Below are positions 1-5,488 of a DNA stretch of 64,000 nucleotides, one piece after another. Source of the DNA: Neorhizobium sp. JUb45 (GTDB lineage: Bacteria > Pseudomonadota > Alphaproteobacteria > Rhizobiales > Rhizobiaceae); contig NZ_SLYW01000003.1 in assembly GCF_004343585.1 (NCBI RefSeq), positions 558,001 through 622,000 on the forward strand, read 5' to 3'. Numbering within the stretch: the first letter of the stretch is position 1; each line of letters opens with the position of its first letter. The notes beneath the pieces were generated by a model. It saw nothing but the letters and a program-made list of their open reading frames with translations. It was not told the DNA's origin and did not search any database. The position numbers were made by a program, and so were the translations under genes.

Positions 1-1545
1 GGGCGGAAGAAATGCAGGGGACTGATCGTCCAGCGAGGCAAGGACATATCCATCAGGCCGGCACAGGATGCCGCCGGTAAAACCAGACACGCGTCGTCCA
101 TCCTGCCATGGACGCTGAAGTCGATGCACCGATATGCGGTGCAGCTCCTGCTGCAGGCGGCGCTCGATTTTCGACGTTGCTGCATCGTCTCCGGACAGGA
201 AAAGGTTGAGCCTGTCTCTGCCCATCTCGGACATGGCGGACGATCCGCCCCGCAAGGTGACATTCGGCAATCTTTGCCCGGCACGCGGGCCAGGCTGCAC
301 GGCCCCGCCGTCGCTCCCCTCGGCGAAATCGGGATAACCACCGGCGATCTGGGCCATCGAGGCAATCAGCCCGACCGGTTGATGAAATTTCAGAGCGAGC
401 GGCGCAAGAAGGTCGAACATCAGCCTGTTGCCGAGCGAACGCGACATGACTTTTGTCATGGCCTGATCCGTGGCGGTAACGATCGCCTGGGCAAACGTTC
501 TGCGCTCGGTTTCATAAGTATCGAGAAGACTGTCATCCGCCCCGCCTGCCAGCACCAGTGCAAGTTTCCAGCACAGGTTCACCGCATCATGCATGCCCGT
601 GTTCATGCCCTGCCCGCCAGCAGGGGAATGAACATGGGCAGCATCACCGACCAGGAAAATCCTGCCGACACGAAAGCGGGCGGCCACTCTTTTATGCATC
701 TTGTATGAGAGCAACCGGCTGGGATTTTGCATCTCTATGCCCGAAAACAACCCGTTTTCCTTGAGAAATTCGCTGAATCTCTCGAATGAAATGGATTCTG
801 CCCTTGCTTCCTGCTGGCCGGCACCGGCCGCGAAGTTCGGTCCCACGATCCGGTAATTGCCATTGGGTTGCGGAATGACGGCAACGGTCGATCGAGCACC
901 GAAATAGACATGGGTCGCATCACGGCGGATGGCGTTGGATGGGATCTCGACCTCGCTGAGGAGAAAATCGGCAGGATATGTTGCCCCTTCGAAGTTGACA
1001 TCCGACAGCCGGCGGACGGTACTCGACGCACCATCGGCACCGATGACGAAAGCATAGGCCTTCTTGCGCTCGCCCCCTTCTGTCTCCATGCCGACGATGA
1101 CGTGATCTTCACGCTGCTCGATGGAGAGCAGGCTCGTGCCCCATTGTACATCGACCTCACGCTCAAGCAGATGATCCGTCAGGATGCGTTCGGTCTGGGA
1201 CTGCGGCAGGATCAGGTAGAATGGATAATCGGTCTGCCCGCGCAAACGCTCGAAATCCAGAGAAAAGAGCTGCCTGTTGAACCTGTGGAATGCCATGTAT
1301 CGGGTCGCTAGACCCTGATCCACGAATGAACGGTCAATGCCCAGCATCGCCATGAATTCCAGCGTGCGGGCGTGAACGCCAAGGGCCCGTGAATCATCGA
1401 TCGGCCCTTGGCGGCGCTCGATGATGTCGAACGCGACGCCCTGGCGGGACAAAAATGCTGCGGCCGTCAGGCCGACAGGTCCGGCTCCGACGATCAGAAC
1501 CTCAGCATGCGGGTGAGATGACAAGCGATCCTTGTTGGCAGACAT
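1..1545 (-). CDS. FAD-dependent aromatic-type monooxygenase, 3' end outside window
   Basis: A 515-codon open frame runs from the ATG at 1545 off the left edge, so the C-terminus is missing. It is a group A flavin monooxygenase (PheA/TfdB/MhpA type). The FAD-binding GAGPVG lies at residues 20-25, the second dinucleotide motif with GADG near 169-172, and the LVGDAAH motif at 298-304, followed by an SPAGGQGMNTGMHDA helix. The last visible residues look like the thioredoxin-like tail of this family. A GGGAG ribosome site sits about 10 bases upstream, directly after the stop of the HAD phosphatase gene, so the two are co-transcribed. As last visible gene of the AfsA-type operon, it would supply the redox step (inference). 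A simple phenol hydroxylase role cannot be excluded. Confidence 0.9.
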   Translation of the reverse strand, partial: MSANKDRLSSHPHAEVLIVGAGPVGLTAAAFLSRQGVAFDIIERRQGPIDDSRALGVHARTLEFMAMLGIDRSFVDQGLATRYMAFHRFNRQLFSLDFERLRGQTDYPFYLILPQSQTERILTDHLLEREVDVQWGTSLLSIEQREDHVIVGMETEGGERKKAYAFVIGADGASSTVRRLSDVNFEGATYPADFLLSEVEIPSNAIRRDATHVYFGARSTVAVIPQPNGNYRIVGPNFAAGAGQQEARAESISFERFSEFLKENGLFSGIEMQNPSRLLSYKMHKRVAARFRVGRIFLVGDAAHVHSPAGGQGMNTGMHDAVNLCWKLALVLAGGADDSLLDTYETERRTFAQAIVTATDQAMTKVMSRSLGNRLMFDLLAPLALKFHQPVGLIASMAQIAGGYPDFAEGSDGGAVQPGPRAGQRLPNVTLRGGSSAMSEMGRDRLNLFLSGDDAATSKIERRLQQELHRISVHRLQRPWQDGRRVSGFTGGILCRPDGYVLASLDDQSPAFLPP

Positions 1546-1560
1546 GATCTGAAATCTCCC

Positions 1561-2307
1561 TTAGACAACATAGGCCGGCTGGTTGGGTTCGATCATCGTC
1601 CATCCTCTGCTGATCGCGATCTGTTCCAGTTCCAGATCACCTCTGACGACGACGGGATGCTGGGCCAGTTCCAGGAAAGGCAGATCACTGATGTGGTCGC
1701 CCACGGCGACCGATCCCCGAAAATTCAGGCCGTGTTCCTCGACATATTGGCGCAGCGCCTCACGCTTGCCTGAGCCGATTGTCTGAATTCCCTTAAGCTC
1801 ACCCGTCGTGACGCCCTTCTCTTCAGCCAACCTGTTTGCGACGATGGCACCTCCGCCCAGATGATCGACGATCGGCTCGAGGATGAAGTCCGCCGAGCCC
1901 GACAGAAACACGATCCCCGCTCCGCGTTCTCGGTGCTCGCGCAACAGGGCGCATGTTTCGGGAATGAACAGGTCAGGGTGAGACGCGACTTCCTCGGCAA
2001 ACCATTCTTGCGCCAGAAGCCGCAGCCGGTTGATGCCGCGGTGCCTGAAAAGCCTGTAGAACTCACGGTTTACATCCTCTCTGCTGGCGCGCGAACGAAG
2101 CGCCTCCAGTTTGTTTCGTACGGCCCCGTACAGAGCGACACCGTGCGGCATGCCGTGTTCGCTGATCAGAACAAAGCGAAGAAAAGAAAACATCGATTTG
2201 ACGGAAACAAGCGTCTCATCGACGTCGAAGACAGCGAGATAGGGTGTGCTTTCATCTAGGCCTCCCATGCGTTTGAAGGCCTCATCACTGCGGAAAAGCT
2301 GATCCAT
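1561..2307 (-). CDS. HAD-IB family phosphatase (SerB-like), 248 aa
   Basis: This is a haloacid-dehalogenase-superfamily phosphatase. Motif I DVDETL is at residues 28-33, with Asp28 as nucleophile and Asp30 as acid/base. Motif II is LSGSAD near 135-140, the motif III lysine is in SGKREAL (Lys181), and motif IV GDHISD is at 203-208. The start at 2307 is chosen because GGAGA lies 7-8 bases upstream. A longer GTG-started reading to 2331 would lack a good ribosome site. It sits 27 bases after the AfsA-type gene and 15 bases before the monooxygenase gene. In actinobacterial furan/butyrolactone pathways a phosphatase removes the phosphate left from dihydroxyacetone phosphate. By context that is the inferred role. 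Confidence 0.9.
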   Translation of the reverse strand: MDQLFRSDEAFKRMGGLDESTPYLAVFDVDETLVSVKSMFSFLRFVLISEHGMPHGVALYGAVRNKLEALRSRASREDVNREFYRLFRHRGINRLRLLAQEWFAEEVASHPDLFIPETCALLREHRERGAGIVFLSGSADFILEPIVDHLGGGAIVANRLAEEKGVTTGELKGIQTIGSGKREALRQYVEEHGLNFRGSVAVGDHISDLPFLELAQHPVVVRGDLELEQIAISRGWTMIEPNQPAYVV

Positions 2308-2334
2308 AAAAATGTCTCCGGAAGAACGCACGCG

Positions 2335-3114
2335 TTACTCGGCGGCGATTGCGGGGCTCTTGGACGCAGAAAACAGCGGTCCGCTGGCGGAAAGCGTTCG
2401 CATGACGGCCTGCCCGGCTTTCTCCATCTCCTTGGAGGAGATCACCGCTGCGGGAAAAGCTGTGAAGCTGATGTCGAATTCGGCGCACACTTCTTCGGCC
2501 TGGAGAATCCGAACGGTGATATCGAACGCGTGCCGGCCGCCTTTTTCGTGATACGACAGAACTTCATAGTCGATCACCGTGTGAAGAGGAAAGACGAAGG
2601 ACAGAAACCGGGAGTTGATGCCTTTTATGACGAAATAATAGTCATCCTCGGCATCTCGCAGATAATATTCTTCCGTGACGGCGAGAAAGCTCTGGCGGGC
2701 TGCTTCGATCAGAACCATTCCCTGGATATGGCAGCCAGTCATATGATCGAGAAACATCTCGCCGCTTCGATCAAGAACCATTTCAAGTGCAAAACGGGTA
2801 TCCGTCAACTGGACGGGATAGCTGACAAGGATATTCTCGCAGTTGTTCTTGTGCGCCTGCCGCTTGACTGCACGCGGATAGCGACGTGTCGGCACGGCCC
2901 GGAAACTGCGGCCCTCAGGATCCTTTTCGCGCACGGCGGCTGCGATGTTTGAGAAATCAGCCCCCTGTTCGATAATCAGATCAACCGGGTGGTGCGGCAA
3001 AGGCAGCGACACAATTTTTTCAACGATCGATGACTCTGGTCGCACTATCTCGGAATTCGCAGCACAGAAGCCACTAAAACGATCACCGACGACAATGTAT
3101 TGATTGCTCCACAT
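2335..3114 (-). CDS. AfsA-type hotdog-fold protein (A-factor/furan signal synthase-like), 259 aa
   Basis: The protein carries the AfsA hotdog signature DHMTGCHIQGMVLIEAARQ at residues 123-141, matching the family pattern DHPxDHVPGMLxxEAxRQ with its conserved Glu and Arg. AfsA, ScbA and MmfL condense a beta-ketoacyl thioester with dihydroxyacetone phosphate to start butyrolactone or furan hormones. Only one clear repeat of the signature is visible. The N-terminal 100 residues (YIVVGDRFSGF onward) are divergent, whereas Streptomyces proteins carry two repeats. The start at 3114 has AGGGGA 8 bases upstream; an alternative ATG at 3144 lacks one. First gene of a minus-strand operon with the phosphatase and monooxygenase. 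The family call is good; substrate and product are unknown. Confidence 0.85.
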   Translation of the reverse strand: MWSNQYIVVGDRFSGFCAANSEIVRPESSIVEKIVSLPLPHHPVDLIIEQGADFSNIAAAVREKDPEGRSFRAVPTRRYPRAVKRQAHKNNCENILVSYPVQLTDTRFALEMVLDRSGEMFLDHMTGCHIQGMVLIEAARQSFLAVTEEYYLRDAEDDYYFVIKGINSRFLSFVFPLHTVIDYEVLSYHEKGGRHAFDITVRILQAEEVCAEFDISFTAFPAAVISSKEMEKAGQAVMRTLSASGPLFSASKSPAIAAE

Positions 3115-3134
3115 GTGCACGTTCCCCTGAAAAG

Positions 3135-3154
3135 CTTTTGGCATTCGTCAAAAG
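3135..3154. promoter_or_regulatory. Inverted repeat CTTTTG-N8-CAAAAG upstream of the AfsA-type operon
   Basis: Perfect 6-base arms (3135-3140 and 3149-3154) lie about 20 bases upstream of the chosen start. They overlap a second palindrome, AAAAGCTTTT, at 3130-3139. The surrounding 100 bases are AT-rich compared with the genes. This could be an operator or part of the promoter; no regulator is known for it. Confidence 0.35.
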
Positions 3155-3259
3155 AGAGCACTGCGGATAAAATAACAACCATAAATTGCGAAACACCCGT
3201 TTCTCGAGAGGCCGAAACAGCCGGTTGACTTTCGCAGGAAAGTGAAGGGCCCAGCGATG

Positions 3260-3480
3260 TCTCAACCTCCTGCAAGGGAAGACACCCAGTTCGAGCAAGG
3301 GTACCGTCAGATCGGCGTCCCCAGGGAAATAAACCTGAGCGGCCTGTCGGGGACGTCGACAACGCCTCCGCTATCGTCGGTGATCATACGCCCCGATGCG
3401 GATGCAAAGGACAAAAACAACAGGCTCATGGCCAGCGCCCCGCCCGCGAGGATTGCCGCAAATATCGGTTTACCGACGTT
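3260..3480 (-). pseudogene. N-terminal fragment of an iron-siderophore periplasmic binding protein, frameshifted
   Basis: On the minus strand a hydrophobic leader (AAILAGGALAMSLLFLSFAS, about 3465-3406) is followed by ITDDSGGVVDVPDRPLRFISL, the N-terminus typical of FecB/FhuD-type binding proteins. The frame then stops at 3307. Shifting one frame near 3320-3330 restores DLTVPLLELGVFP, which is how such proteins continue. Beyond about 3260 no further homology is visible. This is therefore a 5' fragment of a binding-protein gene with a frameshift and the rest lost. It abuts the IS remnant at 3470-3610, which is a plausible cause of the truncation. Confidence 0.6.
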
Positions 3481-3612
3481 GACACGATGGCTGAGCCGCC
3501 ACCGGGATGCGGTTATGGCTGCTCTCGGGTTCGTGACATCGATGGGGATATGGTGGCTGAACCGAAAAAGCCTCTCCACTTTTCCGAAGCAAGTCCAGTG
3601 GCGCATAAGAGG
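3470..3612 (+). mobile_element. Decayed IS3-family remnant, copy 1
   Basis: The plus-strand reading TLTRWLSRHRDAVMAA (about 3478-3525) matches the helix-turn-helix end of IS3-family OrfA transposases. About 50 bases later, 3567-3607 resembles the DNA just after the OrfB stop in the second remnant at 51108-51150, with shared blocks GAAAA.GCCT.TCCAC.TTTCCGAA. The transposase is almost wholly deleted and no terminal repeats could be defined. Confidence 0.5.
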
Positions 3613-3652
3613 CTCCGCTGTCCTAGACATGGAGCCTCTCAAATTTCTACCG

Positions 3653-4756
3653 CTACGCCTTAAACAGCGACTTATGCGTCGAAGGTTGACTCCGATGGTA
3701 TTGCGGCGCCGCCGATACCTCTCCACCGAGCGCAGCGGCTGCATGCCAAGGCCAGCGTGGATCATAAAGGATCGTGCGGGCCAGGCCAACCAGATCGGCG
3801 TCGCCTGTCGCCACGATTGCCTCTGCCTGAGCTGGTTCCGTGATCAATCCAACAGCAACAACCGGCATCTTGACCGCAGCCTTCACCGCCCGCGCGAATG
3901 GCACCTGATAACTGGGAGCAACCGGAATGTTCTGACCGACGTGCAGGCCGCCGGTCGATACGTTGATCGCATCGCAACCACGAAGCTCCAAAGCCTTGGC
4001 GAACTCGATCGTCTGCTCGATATCCCAGCCGCCATCATACCAGTCGGTGGCGGAAACACGAACCGTGACGGCCTTGTCGGCAGGGAACGCTGCCCGCACT
4101 GCATCGAATACTTCGAGCGGGAAGCGCATCCGATTTTCAAGGCTTCCGCCGTACTCGTCGCTCCGCTGATTTGTAAGCGGTGACAGGAAGGAATGCAGAA
4201 GATAGCCGTGTGCAGCATGAATTTGTACAGCATCTATCCCGATACGGGCCGCGCGAACCGCCGCCTCCGCGAAGGCATCGCGGATTTCTGCCATGCGCTC
4301 GCGGGTCAATTCGGTCGGCACCGTCTCCGTCGATCTGAACGGAACGGATGATGGCGCTTCGGTCTGCCATCCATCCTTGTGATCGACCGGGAGCTGCGCG
4401 CCGCCACGCCACGGCAGATCCGACGATGCCTTGCGACCGGCATGAGCCAGCTGAATTGCTATCGGAATGTTCGACCACCTGCGGATGCTCTCCAGCGTCC
4501 GGCGCATCGCTGCCTCAGTCGCATCGTTATACAGGCCGACATCCGCGAAGCTGATACGACCCTCGGGAACGACCGCGGTCGCCTCGATCGTCAGCAGGCC
4601 TGCGCCGGACAAGGCTAATTGCCCCAGATGGATAAGATGCCAGTCCGTCATGCATCCGTCGACGGCGGAATAGGTGCACATCGGAGCGATGGTGATACGG
4701 TTATCAAGGTCGAGATTGCGGATTTTGAATGGCGTGAATAGCTGAGGCTGAGGCAT
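3653..4756 (-). CDS. NADH:flavin oxidoreductase, old yellow enzyme family (YqjM-like), 367 aa
   Basis: This is an FMN-dependent ene-reductase of the bacterial YqjM class, which reduces activated C=C bonds of quinone-like or enone electrophiles in the cytoplasm. Seen are PMCTYS with the class-typical flavin-tuning Cys27, QLAHAGRK at 102-109, QIHAAHGYLL with the substrate-binding His180/His183, and SPLTNQRSDEYGGS at 192-205. The start at 4756 gives the conserved MPQPQLFTPF beginning; an in-frame ATG at 4774 is possible. The C-terminal tail after the last barrel helix is unusual and may reflect the adjacent rearranged DNA. It is transcribed divergently from an ArsR regulator across two palindromes, so induction by a thiol-reactive compound is likely (inference). 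Confidence 0.93.
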   Translation of the reverse strand: MPQPQLFTPFKIRNLDLDNRITIAPMCTYSAVDGCMTDWHLIHLGQLALSGAGLLTIEATAVVPEGRISFADVGLYNDATEAAMRRTLESIRRWSNIPIAIQLAHAGRKASSDLPWRGGAQLPVDHKDGWQTEAPSSVPFRSTETVPTELTRERMAEIRDAFAEAAVRAARIGIDAVQIHAAHGYLLHSFLSPLTNQRSDEYGGSLENRMRFPLEVFDAVRAAFPADKAVTVRVSATDWYDGGWDIEQTIEFAKALELRGCDAINVSTGGLHVGQNIPVAPSYQVPFARAVKAAVKMPVVAVGLITEPAQAEAIVATGDADLVGLARTILYDPRWPWHAAAALGGEVSAAPQYHRSQPSTHKSLFKA

Positions 4757-4866
4757 TTGACTCACTCTTGGCATGAAGGGCCTGACGTCATATCGAGACG
4801 ACCCGACGGGAGGTCTGCAATGACGCGAGATATCAACCGAAACCAGCAATCTCGGGCCGAGAAAGT

Positions 4867-4886
4867 GGTATGGTCTAATCCATACC
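4867..4886. promoter_or_regulatory. Inverted repeat GGTATGG-N6-CCATACC (candidate ArsR operator 1)
   Basis: Perfect 7-base arms between the divergent OYE and ArsR genes. The core GGTAYG...CRTACC recurs in the second palindrome at 4898-4921, with centres 33 bases apart, about three helical turns. This suggests two dimers on one DNA face. Confidence 0.6.
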
Positions 4887-4897
4887 TATCTGGCACG

Positions 4898-4921
4898 AAG
4901 GTACGCGTCAAGCCGTACCTT
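4898..4921. promoter_or_regulatory. Inverted repeat AAGGTACG-N8-CGTACCTT (candidate ArsR operator 2)
   Basis: Perfect 8-base arms sharing the GGTA/TACC core with operator 1. It ends 39 bases before the arsR-type start, where an autoregulatory operator is expected. Confidence 0.6.
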
Positions 4922-4960
4922 GCGCTTGCACTTGATTGCGGGCACCGGTAAAATATCCCC

Positions 4961-5320
4961 ATGCCAGAGCTGCTTCCCCAACCCAACCGGGCCGAGATCG
5001 ACCTCAGTGTGGTTTTCTCCACACTATCTGATCCGCTCCGCCGCACCGCAATTGCCATTCTGGCAACGCTTCCTGATTGCACGGAGCGCAACTGCGTTTC
5101 CTTCGGTTTTCCGGTGGCAAAGGCTTCCTTGACCCACCATTTCAAGGTCCTTCGCGAGGCAGGCCTTATCAGCCAGATCGACTACGGAAACCGACGTGCG
5201 TCTTCGCTGCGCAAGGAAGACATTGAGGCTCGATTTCCCGGCCTTCTTGCAATGCTTGTGGAGGAGCTGGAACGAAACGGTGGGGCCGCAATGGCTGTGG
5301 CGTCATCTGGACGGCGCTGA
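4961..5320 (+). CDS. ArsR/SmtB-family winged-helix regulator, 119 aa
   Basis: This is a small winged-helix repressor. The segment VFSTLSDPLRRTAIAILATL (19-38) is the ArsR alpha1-alpha2 region. SLTHHFKVLREAGLIS (56-71) is the recognition helix, and the wing follows with YGNRRASSLRKEDIE. Cys40 and Cys45 are candidates for sensing electrophiles or metals, though they are not placed like the classical metal-binding ELCVCDL motif. The gene is divergent from the OYE reductase, a common rhizobial pairing in which the regulator responds to the reductase substrate. The ribosome site is weak. Inference: it represses both genes through the two palindromes. Confidence 0.9.
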   Translation: MPELLPQPNRAEIDLSVVFSTLSDPLRRTAIAILATLPDCTERNCVSFGFPVAKASLTHHFKVLREAGLISQIDYGNRRASSLRKEDIEARFPGLLAMLVEELERNGGAAMAVASSGRR

Positions 5321-5428
5321 AGGAGATCATTGTCCAGGTCATGGCGCAGAATGATCCGGCCGTGAATGACTTTCACCGCCTTAACGGCCTGATCAAAACG
5401 GATACTCTACGGACAGACAGCCCAGTAT

Positions 5429-5454
5429 CCCCGGCTCTTGAATTGGCGCCGGGG
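5429..5454. terminator. Hairpin between convergent arsR-type and TonB receptor genes
   Basis: CCCCGGC (5429-5435) pairs with GCCGGGG (5448-5454). No clear T-run follows on either strand, so termination function is uncertain. Confidence 0.35.
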
Positions 5455-5488
5455 AAAGGCCGAGTTGCAGATCAGTGGAAAACTGACG

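Noticed and set aside
2308..2331. Upstream extension of the HAD phosphatase
   Set aside because: The extra codons start at GTG without a ribosome site, whereas the ATG at 2307 has GGAGA at proper spacing.
3242..4183. Plus-strand open frame of 313 codons
   Set aside because: Its right half is antisense to the OYE reductase. Only the short TLTRWLSRHR part is meaningful, as IS debris.
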